Positions 1 to 8,355 of a stretch of DNA of 64,000 nt are shown piece by piece. Origin of the DNA: JAHEJA01 sp965657215. GTDB taxonomy: Bacteria > Pseudomonadota > Alphaproteobacteria > Rhodobacterales > Rhodobacteraceae. The stretch covers positions 62,001-126,000 of the forward strand of contig CBFHNR010000007.1 in NCBI GenBank assembly GCA_965657215.1, in the 5' to 3' direction. The notes under the pieces were generated by a model. The model was not told where the DNA came from. It was given only the letters and a program-made list of their open reading frames with translations, and made no database searches. The translations under genes and the position numbers were made by a program. Positions within the stretch are counted from its first letter, which is position 1. Every line of letters starts with the position of its first letter.

Positions 1-900
1 GGGATTTGTTCTGGCGAAGGCGGCATGCTTCCCGAGGAACAAGCGGAAAATTCACGCTATTTCTATGAATTGGCCTCAGCACAATTTGGCTGGTCCCTAG
101 ATCACGTCAGCAAAGTCCAAGCCTTCCACTTTAAGGGCGGCCAAGGCGCAAAAACAGGAACAGGCGGTCATTTGCCTGGCGATAAGGTCCAAGGAAAAAT
201 CGCCGATGTGCGCGGATTAGAACCTGGGCAAGCCGCTATTTCGCCTGCGACCTTCCCTGATCTTCACACGCCTGCCGATTTCAAAAAGATTGCAGATCAA
301 GTCCGCGAACGCTCTGGCGGCATCCCTATCGGGTTCAAATTATCCGCCAACCACATTGAAGACGATATCGATTTCGCCTTGGAGGCAAGCGCAGATTACA
401 TCATCCTCGATGGGCGCGGTGGTGGGACAGGAGCCGCCCCATTGATATTCCGCAATCATATCTCGGTGCCGACAATCCCTGCATTGGCGCGCGCACGGCG
501 GCATTTGGATAAACGTGCAGGTCGCGATGTGACCTTGGTGATTACAGGGGGATTGCGGGTTGCCGAAGACTTTGCAAAAGCGATGGCATTGGGCGCAGAT
601 GCCGTTGCCCTTAGCAATTCTGCCATGCAGGCGGTTGGATGTATTGCGGCGCGGATGTGTAATTCAAACAATTGCCCCGTGGGGATCGCAACCCAGAAGC
701 CAGAACTCAGAAAACGTCTGGACGTTCAAGTGGGCGCAGAACGGCTTGCCCGGTATTTCGGAGCAAGCGTTGAATTGATGCAAGTTCTCGCGCGCGCTTG
801 CGGACACTCTCGCCTCAGTGATTTCACGCCAAATGACATCACAACATGGAAACGCGAGATGGCCGACCTAAGCGGGATTAGATACGCAGGCCTGTCCTAA
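1..900 (+). CDS. FMN-binding glutamate synthase family protein (C-terminal part)
   Basis: The reading frame is open from the first base, so the start lies outside the window and about 299 C-terminal residues are present. It matches the FMN/Fe-S synthase domain of glutamate synthase large subunits: a GGQGAKTGTGG-type stretch near residue 45, LDGRGGGTGAAP for FMN phosphate binding, and a Cys-x5-Cys-x4-Cys 3Fe-4S cluster motif (GCIAARMCNSNNCPVG). Stand-alone proteins of this family lack the glutaminase domain, and their true substrate is often unknown. Transfer of an amino group using reduced ferredoxin or another donor is the family expectation, not something the sequence proves. An independent hemerythrin gene follows on the same strand. 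Confidence 0.88.
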   Translation, partial: GICSGEGGMLPEEQAENSRYFYELASAQFGWSLDHVSKVQAFHFKGGQGAKTGTGGHLPGDKVQGKIADVRGLEPGQAAISPATFPDLHTPADFKKIADQVRERSGGIPIGFKLSANHIEDDIDFALEASADYIILDGRGGGTGAAPLIFRNHISVPTIPALARARRHLDKRAGRDVTLVITGGLRVAEDFAKAMALGADAVALSNSAMQAVGCIAARMCNSNNCPVGIATQKPELRKRLDVQVGAERLARYFGASVELMQVLARACGHSRLSDFTPNDITTWKREMADLSGIRYAGLS

Positions 901-982
901 AACGCATAGCGGAGTTGCGCGATACGGACTTGTGGGGTGTATTATAGCACCCCACATCATGCGAATAGGAAAGGAGCGTGTT

Positions 983-1546
983 ATGCTTGATACTCCAATT
1001 ATTCGCCCAGAAATGTCCGCAGAGATGAAACGCTTGTTGGAACAATACCCAAGAGAGGCGTGGTCTAGTCACCCAGGGTTCAAAGAAAAAACCCAACATT
1101 GGCTTGGGGCGCATCGGATGTTTCGCTCTGTTGCGTCACAAATCCTGACGGATACAGAAAGCTATATCGATCAATCGATGGAGACCTCAGAATATGCGGA
1201 TCGCCTCAGCTATTATGGCAATGGCTTGGTGCGTAACCTGCATGGTCATCACCATTGGGAAGATCACAGCTATTTTCCTGAACTGTTCGAAGCCGACCCA
1301 AGGTTTCAAGCAGGGCTGGATGTCTTGGAGCAAGACCATGAAGATTTGGACCAGATTTTGGACGACTTCACCACGACTGGTAATCGTTTGATCAAGTTGA
1401 CCCATTTTGACGAAAAGCAGGCCAAAGAAACTGCCTTCGCCCTGCGCGACACAAGCGAGGCAATTTGTTCATTCCTAACCCGTCACCTCACAGACGAAGA
1501 GGAGTTGGCCGTCCCAATCGTCCTCCACCACCGTTTGCGTGGGTGA
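983..1546 (+). CDS. hemerythrin domain-containing protein
   Basis: A 187-residue soluble protein of the HHE hemerythrin fold, which carries a non-heme di-iron site that binds O2 or NO or stores iron. Candidate ligands are seen in order: H44, the H-x-HHxxEDH segment at 87-95, the QDHEDLD helix around H119/E120, and H168/E172 in the last helix. Upstream in-frame starts exist, but AAGGAG at 971-976 lies six bases before the ATG at 983, which decides the start. The gene stands alone, and a perfect-looking hairpin follows the stop. Its role, such as oxygen or nitrosative stress sensing, cannot be told from sequence. Confidence 0.85.
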   Translation: MLDTPIIRPEMSAEMKRLLEQYPREAWSSHPGFKEKTQHWLGAHRMFRSVASQILTDTESYIDQSMETSEYADRLSYYGNGLVRNLHGHHHWEDHSYFPELFEADPRFQAGLDVLEQDHEDLDQILDDFTTTGNRLIKLTHFDEKQAKETAFALRDTSEAICSFLTRHLTDEEELAVPIVLHHRLRG

Positions 1547-1553
1547 GCGGCCT

Positions 1554-1581
1554 CCCGACTGAGCAATTTCGCTTGGTCGGG
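1554..1581 (+). terminator. hairpin after the hemerythrin gene
   Basis: An 11-bp stem (CCCGACTGAGC with GCTTGGTCGGG, two G-U pairs, 6-nt loop) begins eight bases after the hemerythrin stop. No T run follows, so it is a possible 3'-end stabiliser or weak terminator rather than a classic intrinsic terminator. Confidence 0.4.
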
Positions 1582-1661
1582 GGGATTAAAATCATCTCGA
1601 TAACATCACACTATACTGGATAGGAAAAATTCCGCAGATCATAGAAACGCTGCATTGAAAT

Positions 1662-1678
1662 ATGGTATACAATAACAT
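1662..1678. promoter_or_regulatory. Zur-like operator upstream of the zinc operon
   Basis: A 17-bp dyad, ATGGTAT-ACA-ATAACAT, has arms matching in six of seven positions. It resembles the ATGTTAT...ATAACAT core of proteobacterial Zur boxes. It ends 78 bp before the start of a ZrgA-like zinc-binding protein gene, which is where zinc-dependent repression of that operon would be expected. The site was assigned by eye from a remembered consensus; binding is inferred. Confidence 0.6.
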
Positions 1679-1756
1679 AACTTTTTGGCCGAAGAGTGAC
1701 AGTTTCTAATCACCGACCACCTAACCTGTACGTTCCAAAATATTGGCCCTATTTCT

Positions 1757-2338
1757 ATGAAAATTCTATTGCCGGTTACCATCACTGCCCTCGCCTTGCC
1801 TGTCTTCGCAGAAGGACTGCGTGAACTAGATAGCCATGAACACGGAGTTGGTAAGCTCAATATTGCTATCGAGGGATCAAAGGTTGCGATGGAGTTTATT
1901 GCATCAGGTGCCGATATCGTTGGGTTTGAGCATCCCGCAGAAACCGCACAGGATCGCGCGGCGATTAAGGCGGCACTGGCGATACTTGAGACACCGCTTG
2001 ACCTGTTTGGCATGTCCACAGCCGCCAAGTGTCGCGTAGAAGACGCCCATGCGGACCTAGACGGCGACGAAGATCATAAGGGGCACGATCATGATAAGGC
2101 GCATGATCACGCCTCAGGACATGACGATCATGAGGACGAAGCAGGCCATACCGAGTTCCATGCAGAGTACAGCATGACCTGTGACACGCCCAGCGTATTG
2201 ACAGATATCGCATTTGGCTATTTTGATGTCTTTGAGAATGCGCGCGAGGTCGAGGTCCAAATCGTGACGCCCACAGGCGCAACCGCCGCTGAGGTTACGC
2301 GAGACGCGCCTACACTTGATCTGCGGGATCTGTTCTAG
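1757..2338 (+). CDS. ZrgA-like periplasmic zinc-binding protein (DUF2796)
   Basis: A 193-residue secreted protein. Residues 1-18 form a signal peptide ending VFA. The mature part starts with the HEHG segment (27-30) typical of the DUF2796/ZrgA family. A low-complexity His/Asp-rich loop at about 98-135, with many HD and HDH units, is suited to zinc capture, and two cysteines (C92, C142) flank it. It heads an operon with an ABC ATPase one base downstream, an FtsX-like permease and a DUF3299 protein. That is the same order as I recall for the zinc-regulated zrg genes of vibrios. A Zur-like box lies upstream. Role inferred: binds zinc in the periplasm and hands it to, or works with, the ABC transporter. 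Confidence 0.85.
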   Translation: MKILLPVTITALALPVFAEGLRELDSHEHGVGKLNIAIEGSKVAMEFIASGADIVGFEHPAETAQDRAAIKAALAILETPLDLFGMSTAAKCRVEDAHADLDGDEDHKGHDHDKAHDHASGHDDHEDEAGHTEFHAEYSMTCDTPSVLTDIAFGYFDVFENAREVEVQIVTPTGATAAEVTRDAPTLDLRDLF

Positions 2339-2339
2339 C

Positions 2340-3038
2340 GTGTCGGACGCTCCTATCATTGAGCTCAAAAATGTCCAGTTTCGCTGGTCGGGGCAGTCCT
2401 CATTCGTAATCACAGTTCCAGACTTCACTGTTCATAAGGGTGAAACGGTTCTGTTATTGGGGGCAAGTGGGTCGGGGAAATCAACACTCTTATCTCTGAT
2501 ATGTGGCACCATTCTCGCCAACACTGGGCATGTGTCTGTTGACGGAACCGATTTGAAGACCCTGTCAGGCTGGTCCAGAGACCGCTTTCGGGCTGATCAT
2601 ATTGGGATTGTGTTTCAACAGTTCAACTTGCTGCCCTTTGGCACGGTTTTGGACAACATCCTATTACCACTACAATTTGCACCCAAGCGTCGACATCGCT
2701 GCCCTGCACCGAAACAAACGGCAATGGGCCTGTGCCAATCCCTCGCCCTTCCTCAAGAGATCGCAATGTCCAAAGCCTCAAACCTTAGCGTCGGGCAACA
2801 ACAGCGCGTTGCGGTTGCGCGGGCGTTAATCGGAGAGCCACCCATTTTGATAGCGGATGAACCGACATCCTCGCTCGATGAAACGGCTCAGTCTAGTTTC
2901 CTAGACCTGATGTTCACACAAGTCACCACTCTCGGATCGACCCTCGTAATGGTGAGCCATGATCCACGCCTTGGTCAACGGTTTGATCGTGTGGTGCACA
3001 TGGATGATATCGTCACCATCGAAAGGCACGCGACATGA
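2340..3038 (+). CDS. ABC transporter ATP-binding protein, LolD/MacB type (zinc operon)
   Basis: A 232-residue nucleotide-binding subunit. Walker A is GASGSGKST at 41-49, the Q-loop is VFQQFN near 91-96, the signature LSVGQ lies at 149-153, and Walker B with the catalytic glutamate is ILIADE at 169-174. The sequence is closest to the LolD/MacB class that energises FtsX-type permeases, and such a permease is encoded next with a 4-nt overlap. The chosen start is a GTG one base after the ZrgA-like stop; a TTG at 2316 would overlap that gene and is less likely. It probably powers zinc-linked transport or extraction at the inner membrane. Confidence 0.86.
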   Translation: MSDAPIIELKNVQFRWSGQSSFVITVPDFTVHKGETVLLLGASGSGKSTLLSLICGTILANTGHVSVDGTDLKTLSGWSRDRFRADHIGIVFQQFNLLPFGTVLDNILLPLQFAPKRRHRCPAPKQTAMGLCQSLALPQEIAMSKASNLSVGQQQRVAVARALIGEPPILIADEPTSSLDETAQSSFLDLMFTQVTTLGSTLVMVSHDPRLGQRFDRVVHMDDIVTIERHAT

Positions 3039-4285
3039 TTTTGCGTCTCGCATTTGGATCGCTATTGGCGCGGGCCTTGACCGTTGGGATGACGATCTTG
3101 GCCATCGCTTTATCCGTCGCGCTTTTTCTTGGCGTTGAAAAAGTGCGCACTGGAGCGAAGGCAAGTTTCGCGGACACAATTTCAGGAACCGACTTGATCG
3201 TTGGGGCGCGGTCCGGATCTGTTCAATTGCTGTTATATTCCGTCTTCCGCATTGGGAATGCCACCAACAATGTCACATGGCAAAGCTATCAAGAGATAGC
3301 GCAACGACCAGAAGTGGACTGGGTTGTTCCCATATCCTTGGGAGATAGCCATAGACAATTCCGCGTTATGGGAACGAGCGTGGATTTCTTTGAACACTAT
3401 AAATATCGCCAAGGACGCAGCCTCAGCTTTGATCAGGGTCGGGTTATGAGCGACCTATTCGATACAGTCATTGGACATGACGTGGCAAAGGCGTTGGGAT
3501 ACACTGTCAATGATCCAATCGTTGTCGCTCATGGACTGGCATCATTTACAGAGCACAAAGACCAGCCTTTCAAAGTCATCGGAATTCTAGAGAAAACCGG
3601 CACGCCCGTCGATAGAACCGTTATCGTCTCAATGGAGGCCATCGAAGCGATCCACGTCGATTGGCAACGCGGAGCAAAAGTTCAAGGACAATCAACACCA
3701 GTCCACACAATTCGCCAAATGGACCTCACCCCCAAGGCGGTGACAGCCGCGCTTGTCGGGGTGAAAAGCCCCCTTCAAACGTTCAAACTTCAACGCGCCA
3801 TCAACAATTATTCACAAGAACCGCTTCTTGCCATTCTTCCTGGTGTCGCCCTTCAAGAGCTATGGGGCATCGTGGGAATTGCAGAAACGGCGCTCTTGGC
3901 GGTCTCTGCAATGGTTGTGGTCACCGCGCTCATTGGCATGATGGCCACCATTTTTTCAAGCCTCAACGAAAGACGCCGAGAAATGGCCATCTTTCGCGCG
4001 ATGGGGGCAAGCCCCATGGCGATCCTTGGGCTATTGATCATTGAAGCGACACTCACTGCGGCAGCTGGCGCGATCTTGGGGCTTGGGTTGCTCTATGGTG
4101 GATTAGTCATCGCACAACCCATCATTGATGCCTCCTTTGGTCTCTTCCTCACAATTGACCCGCCCTCTGTGAGAGAGCTAATCGTCTTAATATCGGTAAT
4201 TTTAGCAGGTGCGATTGTCAGCATCGTCCCTGCGCTGCGGGCCTACCGCTTGTCTTTGGCTGACGGTATGATGGTGAAAACATGA
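3035..4285 (+). CDS. FtsX-like ABC transporter permease (zinc operon)
   Basis: A 416-residue inner-membrane protein with the MacB/LolE layout. One N-terminal membrane helix lies at about residues 12-33, followed by a large periplasmic domain of about 250 residues and three C-terminal helices from about 280 onward with a SSLNERRREMAIFRAMGAS coupling segment. That segment is characteristic of FtsX-domain permeases. The start overlaps the ATPase stop by 4 nt and the stop overlaps the DUF3299 start by 4 nt, so the unit is translationally coupled. It is inferred to pair with the upstream ATPase and the ZrgA-like binding protein rather than being an ordinary lipoprotein exporter. Confidence 0.84.
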   Translation: MILRLAFGSLLARALTVGMTILAIALSVALFLGVEKVRTGAKASFADTISGTDLIVGARSGSVQLLLYSVFRIGNATNNVTWQSYQEIAQRPEVDWVVPISLGDSHRQFRVMGTSVDFFEHYKYRQGRSLSFDQGRVMSDLFDTVIGHDVAKALGYTVNDPIVVAHGLASFTEHKDQPFKVIGILEKTGTPVDRTVIVSMEAIEAIHVDWQRGAKVQGQSTPVHTIRQMDLTPKAVTAALVGVKSPLQTFKLQRAINNYSQEPLLAILPGVALQELWGIVGIAETALLAVSAMVVVTALIGMMATIFSSLNERRREMAIFRAMGASPMAILGLLIIEATLTAAAGAILGLGLLYGGLVIAQPIIDASFGLFLTIDPPSVRELIVLISVILAGAIVSIVPALRAYRLSLADGMMVKT

Positions 4286-4788
4286 GTGCTATGAATCGCA
4301 GAACCCTCTTATCAATAGGCTTGGCTGGAACAGCCTTTCCCAATCTTGGACTAGCAAAAACACCCCTTGAAATTGGATGGGGTGACCTCATCCCACCTGG
4401 CGTCCCCTATGCAGAAATCATAGGGGAAGGCGAGCTGGACGAAGCCAATGATACGTGGAACCCAATCTTTGATGCCAATGCAACCAAGCTGAACTCAGCC
4501 TTGGATGGAGCATATATAAGAATGCCCGGATTTATCATCCCAATTGAGATGGGGTCTGAAGGTGTCACCGAATTCGTTTTGGTGCCCTATGTCGGTGCCT
4601 GCATTCACACGCCTCCTCCTCCACCCAATCAATTGGTCCTCGTCCGCACAATCGACCCTTGGCCAAGTGACAACCTCTGGGACGCCGTTTGGGTCGTGGG
4701 CTTAATGGGAACTCAGCTCATGTCCACCGAAGTGGCGGACACAGGGTATGTTTTAACGGCGGAGAAAATGGAAATTTATGAATGGTGA
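4282..4788 (+). CDS. DUF3299 domain-containing exported protein
   Basis: A 168-residue protein with an N-terminal export signal containing consecutive arginines (NRRTLLSIG), so Tat export is possible, and a cleavage region ending in LA near residue 25. The body carries the DUF3299 hallmarks: MPGFIIPIE followed by FVLVPYVGACIHTPPPPPNQ, with a Cys and His in a proline-rich loop that could bind metal. It is the last gene of the zinc operon, overlapping the permease by 4 nt. Homologues sit in the same place in zinc-regulated clusters of other bacteria. The exact function is unknown; a periplasmic metal-related helper role is inferred. Confidence 0.8.
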   Translation: MSAMNRRTLLSIGLAGTAFPNLGLAKTPLEIGWGDLIPPGVPYAEIIGEGELDEANDTWNPIFDANATKLNSALDGAYIRMPGFIIPIEMGSEGVTEFVLVPYVGACIHTPPPPPNQLVLVRTIDPWPSDNLWDAVWVVGLMGTQLMSTEVADTGYVLTAEKMEIYEW

Positions 4789-4811
4789 GCAACGGGATCC
4801 GCGCCAAGATT

Positions 4812-4888
4812 TGGCGACTCCGGCAGGATTCGAACCTGCAACCTGCCCCTTAGGAGGGGGCTGCTCTATCCAGTTGAGCCACGGAGCC
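4812..4888 (-). tRNA. tRNA-Arg(CCT)
   Basis: Read on the minus strand, 77 nt including an encoded CCA at 4812-4814. The acceptor arm GGCTCCG pairs with CGGAGTC (one G-U). The D arm GCTCAACTGGATAGAGC and the T arm AGGTTCGAATCCT are clear. The anticodon loop is CTCCTAA with anticodon CCT, reading AGG arginine codons. The anticodon stem is the G/C-rich CCCCT/AGGGG. Confidence 0.95.
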
Positions 4889-5018
4889 TTGCCCATGGTT
4901 TAATCGCTCAATTACGCAATGTCACCCCTGACATCTCGTCCGAGCTTAGTGTTTGTGCATTCTTGCGTCACGATATAAAGTTAGGTTACAGTCTCATTAA
5001 AAGACAAGGATTTCCAGA

Positions 5019-6038
5019 TTGAGCAGGCCAACGCATCGTCCTTTGACGCTTCGAGATGTTTCAGAGGCATCAGGTGTTTCGGAAATGACTGTCAGCCGCG
5101 TGTTACGCGATCGCGGTGACGTGTCCCAAGCAACCAGAGAAAAGGTTTTATTGGCCGCGAAAACACTGGGCTATGTTCCGAACAAAATTGCCGGCGCACT
5201 TGCGAGCCAACGTGTGAATTTGGTCGCGGTTATCATTCCTTCCATGTCAAATATGGTGTTTCCCGAAGTGATGACGGGGATCAATTCTATTTTGGAAAAT
5301 ACCGATCTCCAGCCAGTTGTGGGCATTACGGATTACCTTCCTGAGAAGGAAGAAAAAGTTCTCTACCAAATGCTGTCATGGCGGCCCTCTGGCGTGATCA
5401 TTGCGGGGTTAGAGCACTCCGACGCCTCCAAAGCGATGCTCCGCGCGGCTGGTATTCCCGTGGTGCAAATCATGGATATCGATGGCGAAGCGATTGATTG
5501 TGCAGTCGGGATTTCGCATCGACGGGCTGGACGCCAAATGGCCCAAGCGATCATTGAGGCAGGTTACAAAAAGATCGGCTTTATGGGGACAAAAATGCCC
5601 CTCGATCACAGGGCACGCAAACGATTTGAAGGCTTTACTGAGGTTCTCGCCAAAGCGGGGATCGAAACCGTTGATCAGGAATTTTATTCTGGTGGATCTG
5701 CCCTTGCCAAGGGGCGTGATATGACCGCTGATATGTTGACCCGCCATTCTGACATCGATTTTTTCTATTATTCCAATGACATGATCGGGGCTGGTGGGCT
5801 TCTCTATCTATTGGAACAGGGCATTTCCATTCCCACGGATATTGGGCTTGCCGGGTTTAACGGTGTTGAGCTGTTGCAGGGACTTCCCATGCAGCTTGCG
5901 ACAATGGATGCCTGTCGTTCTGATATTGGTGTCAAAGCTGCCCAGATCATAGCCAATCAAATTCAAGGTATAGCGCCAGAGCAAAAGATTGTTGAATTGT
6001 CTCCCAAGTTAAATTTTGGCGACACTTTGCGCAAATAA
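5019..6038 (+). CDS. LacI family transcriptional regulator, GntR-like
   Basis: A 339-residue repressor. The N-terminal helix-turn-helix (about residues 9-30, TLRDVSEASGVSEMTVSRVL) and hinge helix (NKIAGALAS near 57-65) are followed by a periplasmic-binding-protein-like sugar domain. The sequence has the flavour of gluconate-type GntR regulators within LacI. The start is a TTG at 5019, preceded by AAGGA at 5006-5010; no in-frame ATG would retain the full HTH. No sugar catabolic or transport genes are adjacent, so the inducer and targets are unknown. The gene is convergent with a small YdcH-type gene, and the two share a terminator hairpin. Confidence 0.88.
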   Translation: MSRPTHRPLTLRDVSEASGVSEMTVSRVLRDRGDVSQATREKVLLAAKTLGYVPNKIAGALASQRVNLVAVIIPSMSNMVFPEVMTGINSILENTDLQPVVGITDYLPEKEEKVLYQMLSWRPSGVIIAGLEHSDASKAMLRAAGIPVVQIMDIDGEAIDCAVGISHRRAGRQMAQAIIEAGYKKIGFMGTKMPLDHRARKRFEGFTEVLAKAGIETVDQEFYSGGSALAKGRDMTADMLTRHSDIDFFYYSNDMIGAGGLLYLLEQGISIPTDIGLAGFNGVELLQGLPMQLATMDACRSDIGVKAAQIIANQIQGIAPEQKIVELSPKLNFGDTLRK

Positions 6039-6040
6039 AA

Positions 6041-6060
6041 AGCCCCGCTTGAACGGGGCT
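6041..6060 (-). terminator. intrinsic terminator between lacI-type and ydcH-type genes
   Basis: A stem of seven pairs (AGCCCCG with CGGGGCT, 6-nt loop) can be extended by A-T pairs. On the minus strand the stem is followed by TTTTTA, a proper T tract; on the plus strand only a short TTT follows. It can therefore end transcription of the minus-strand ydcH-type gene and perhaps, less efficiently, of the LacI-family gene. Confidence 0.75.
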
Positions 6061-6068
6061 TTGGTGGT

Positions 6069-6233
6069 CTAACTGGATAATCGCGAGATTTCTTCTTTAA
6101 GTCGGAGCTTTTGTTTTTTGAGTTCTAGGATTTGTAGGTCATCCACACCAGGAGACCGCTGTGCGACCTCAACTGCGTCGGATAGAGATTGGTGTTTTTT
6201 CTTAAGTTCTTGAACATGAGAAAGTACGCTCAT
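6069..6233 (-). CDS. YdcH family protein (DUF465)
   Basis: A 54-residue, highly charged helical protein. The sequence from MSVLSHVQELKKKHQSL through LKKQKLRLKEEISRL matches the small YdcH/DUF465 family, which is predicted to form a helical hairpin or coiled coil. Several upstream in-frame starts exist, but AAGGAG eight bases before the ATG at 6233 marks the real start. Function is unknown for the whole family. The gene is separated from the methyltransferase gene downstream on its other flank and ends at a bidirectional terminator. Confidence 0.8.
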   Translation of the reverse strand: MSVLSHVQELKKKHQSLSDAVEVAQRSPGVDDLQILELKKQKLRLKEEISRLSS

Positions 6234-6333
6234 TAAAATATCTCCTTTGAACTGAACAAGATTAGTCCACCACAGAAAGTGAGTCTTGTCACGCTGCACA
6301 TGCATAATCAAAAGGCGTATATGAGGGATTAAT

Positions 6334-7086
6334 TTAGCTCATTGGTATAGGTAATGCTGCACCATGGCGAAGGACGCGTTGGATATCCTCGCGATAGCTT
6401 TCGCCATCTTTATCATGCTGAGCCCCCTCATGCATGACGAGTGGCGCCTCTAATCGGAATGCAGCACGCCCCAATTTCGTCGCGCGCAGAATGAACAATT
6501 CGCTCGCGCGTCCAACGCGTGGCTGAATTGGGAACATCTGCAAACTTCCCAACGTGGACGGCATCGCATTTAGCAAATCAGGGAAACGCTCGGTTCGAAA
6601 AATAAAACTGACGGTTCCTTTTGCTCGGACACGTTTTGACGCAACCGTGACCCAGTCTTTTAACGCCGTGGCCTCGCCCATTGCTGTCTCACGACCTTCA
6701 TCACTCGCAGCAACAGTAGCATCGCGGTCAAAATAAGGAGGGTTCATCATTACATGATCAAAGGTCTGAGATTTCAACTCACCCGGTAAATGCGCAAGGT
6801 CCGCACATTGCACTGTCAGGGGTACATCGTTTTCTTCGGCATTCTTGATCGCAAGTTCGGCATATGCTTCTTGCAATTCGACCCCATGGACCGTCAAACC
6901 CGCAACCCGTTTCGCTAAACACAGGGAGGCAACGCCAACACCGCAACCAAGCTCAAGCACCGTTTGACCCTGTTTTGCAGGGATAGACGCCGCAAGCATG
7001 ACAGGATCAATCCCTGCACGATAGCCAGATTTGGGTTGGCGGACCAAGAGGCGGCCCCCCAGAAATTTATCTAATGTTGTTTCCAT
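6334..7086 (-). CDS. class I SAM-dependent methyltransferase, TrmN6-like
   Basis: A 250-residue cytosolic methyltransferase. Motif I is VLELGCGVG (43-51), the acidic end of strand 2 is GVELQ (69-72), and the N6-adenine catalytic motif NPPY sits at 115-118. This combination and the METTLDKFLGGRL start are typical of tRNA1(Val) adenine-37 N6-methyltransferase-like proteins (TrmN6/YfiC group). The exact RNA target in this organism is not proven. The ATG at 7086 overlaps the stop of the upstream DUF2007 gene by one base, so the two are coupled. Confidence 0.82.
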   Translation of the reverse strand: METTLDKFLGGRLLVRQPKSGYRAGIDPVMLAASIPAKQGQTVLELGCGVGVASLCLAKRVAGLTVHGVELQEAYAELAIKNAEENDVPLTVQCADLAHLPGELKSQTFDHVMMNPPYFDRDATVAASDEGRETAMGEATALKDWVTVASKRVRAKGTVSFIFRTERFPDLLNAMPSTLGSLQMFPIQPRVGRASELFILRATKLGRAAFRLEAPLVMHEGAQHDKDGESYREDIQRVLRHGAALPIPMS

Positions 7087-7301
7087 CAAAACGAACCAGT
7101 GATGCCTTGATCCTCTAATAAATCAACAGCATCGTCCCATTGGCTTTCGACAACCATGACACGACGCGGCAAAATGCCAATTGACCCTTCTAACGTACTC
7201 GTATTTACGTCTAGCTCAAAGGTCGCTATACCCACATCGTCTAAGATCGTCTTAACATAAGAGACCAGTACGATATCGTTCGTTCGCAAAAGTTCTTTCA
7301 T
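7086..7301 (-). CDS. DUF2007 domain-containing protein
   Basis: A 71-residue protein spanning the whole DUF2007 fold (MKELLRTNDIVLVSYVKTIL at the start, RRVMVVESQWDDAVDLL near the end). The family is called putative signal-transducing protein and resembles a small ferredoxin-like fold, but has no established biochemical role. It is the first gene of a two-gene unit with the TrmN6-like methyltransferase and lies divergent from the polyprenyl diphosphate synthase gene, 58 bp away. Confidence 0.82.
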   Translation of the reverse strand: MKELLRTNDIVLVSYVKTILDDVGIATFELDVNTSTLEGSIGILPRRVMVVESQWDDAVDLLEDQGITGSF

Positions 7302-7359
7302 GGTATAGATTTAGGATTACCGGACGATAAAGTCGATACCGTTCTGAGGAGCAAAAGCC

Positions 7360-8355
7360 GTGACGGAAGTTTTGGATAAACCACACAACCTATTAGCGGA
7401 CAAACTCGCTCCGCAGATGCAGGCTGTGAACGACCTTATTCGGGACCGTATGGCATCCAAACATGCACCTCGCATTCCTGAAGTAACAGCACATTTGGTT
7501 GATGCAGGCGGCAAACGGCTTCGGCCCTTGCTGACCATCGCAGCTGCAGAGCTCTGTGGATACACGGGTCCCTATCATGTCCATTTGGCGGCGACTGTTG
7601 AATTCATTCACACCGCAACATTGTTGCATGATGATGTCGTCGATGAAAGCCAACAAAGACGCGGCCGCGCGACTGCAAATCTTTTGTGGGACAATAAATC
7701 CTCAATTCTCGTTGGGGATTACCTCTTTTCCCGCGCGTTCCAATTGATGGTCGAACCCGGCTCGCTTCGGGTACTAGATATTTTGTCCACTGCATCCGCC
7801 ACGATTGCCGAAGGCGAAGTTCTCCAATTAACGGCCTCACGAGATATCACGACCTGTGAGGAAACTTATTTACAGGTCGTTCGTGGCAAAACGGCGGCCC
7901 TGTTTTCAGCAGCGACTGAGGTGGGTGGTGTTATTGCGGGGGCGGATGCACGGCATACGCAGGCGCTCTTTGATTATGGCGATGCCCTCGGTGTCGCGTT
8001 CCAGATCGTTGACGATTTGTTAGATGTTGTCGGCGACAGCAAATCGACAGGCAAAAATATTGGCGATGATTTCCGCGAACGCAAGCTAACGCTTCCTTTG
8101 ATCAAGGCCATCGCCGCAGGGGATGAACATGAGCGCGTCTTTTGGAAACGGACTATCGAAAAAGGCGACCAACACGAGGGCGACCTTGATCATGCGATCA
8201 ACCTGATGAAAAACCACGGTGCGATCGAGGCGACCCGCCAAGATGCACTAATGTGGGCTCAAAAAGCGCAGGTTGCTATTCGCACCCTTCCTGAGCATCC
8301 ATTACGGAATATCTTGGATGATCTCGCGCTTTATGTGGTTGAGCGCATCAAATAA
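7360..8355 (+). CDS. polyprenyl diphosphate synthase (octaprenyl/decaprenyl type)
   Basis: A 331-residue trans-isoprenyl diphosphate synthase. The first aspartate-rich motif is DDVVDESQQRRG from residue 91 and the second is DDLLD at 218-222. GGKRLRP at 50-56 binds the substrate diphosphate. Length and motifs fit the long-chain enzymes that make the ubiquinone side chain, in alphaproteobacteria usually C50, but chain length is not readable here. The start is a GTG at 7360 with GAGGAG about nine bases upstream. It is convergent with ispE and their ends overlap by 8 bp, placing two isoprenoid genes tail to tail. Confidence 0.88.
   Translation: MTEVLDKPHNLLADKLAPQMQAVNDLIRDRMASKHAPRIPEVTAHLVDAGGKRLRPLLTIAAAELCGYTGPYHVHLAATVEFIHTATLLHDDVVDESQQRRGRATANLLWDNKSSILVGDYLFSRAFQLMVEPGSLRVLDILSTASATIAEGEVLQLTASRDITTCEETYLQVVRGKTAALFSAATEVGGVIAGADARHTQALFDYGDALGVAFQIVDDLLDVVGDSKSTGKNIGDDFRERKLTLPLIKAIAAGDEHERVFWKRTIEKGDQHEGDLDHAINLMKNHGAIEATRQDALMWAQKAQVAIRTLPEHPLRNILDDLALYVVERIK

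Noticed and set aside
4812..4888. tRNA-Arg as an integration site with a genomic island
   Set aside because: No integrase, no direct repeat of the tRNA end and no foreign-looking genes lie on either side.
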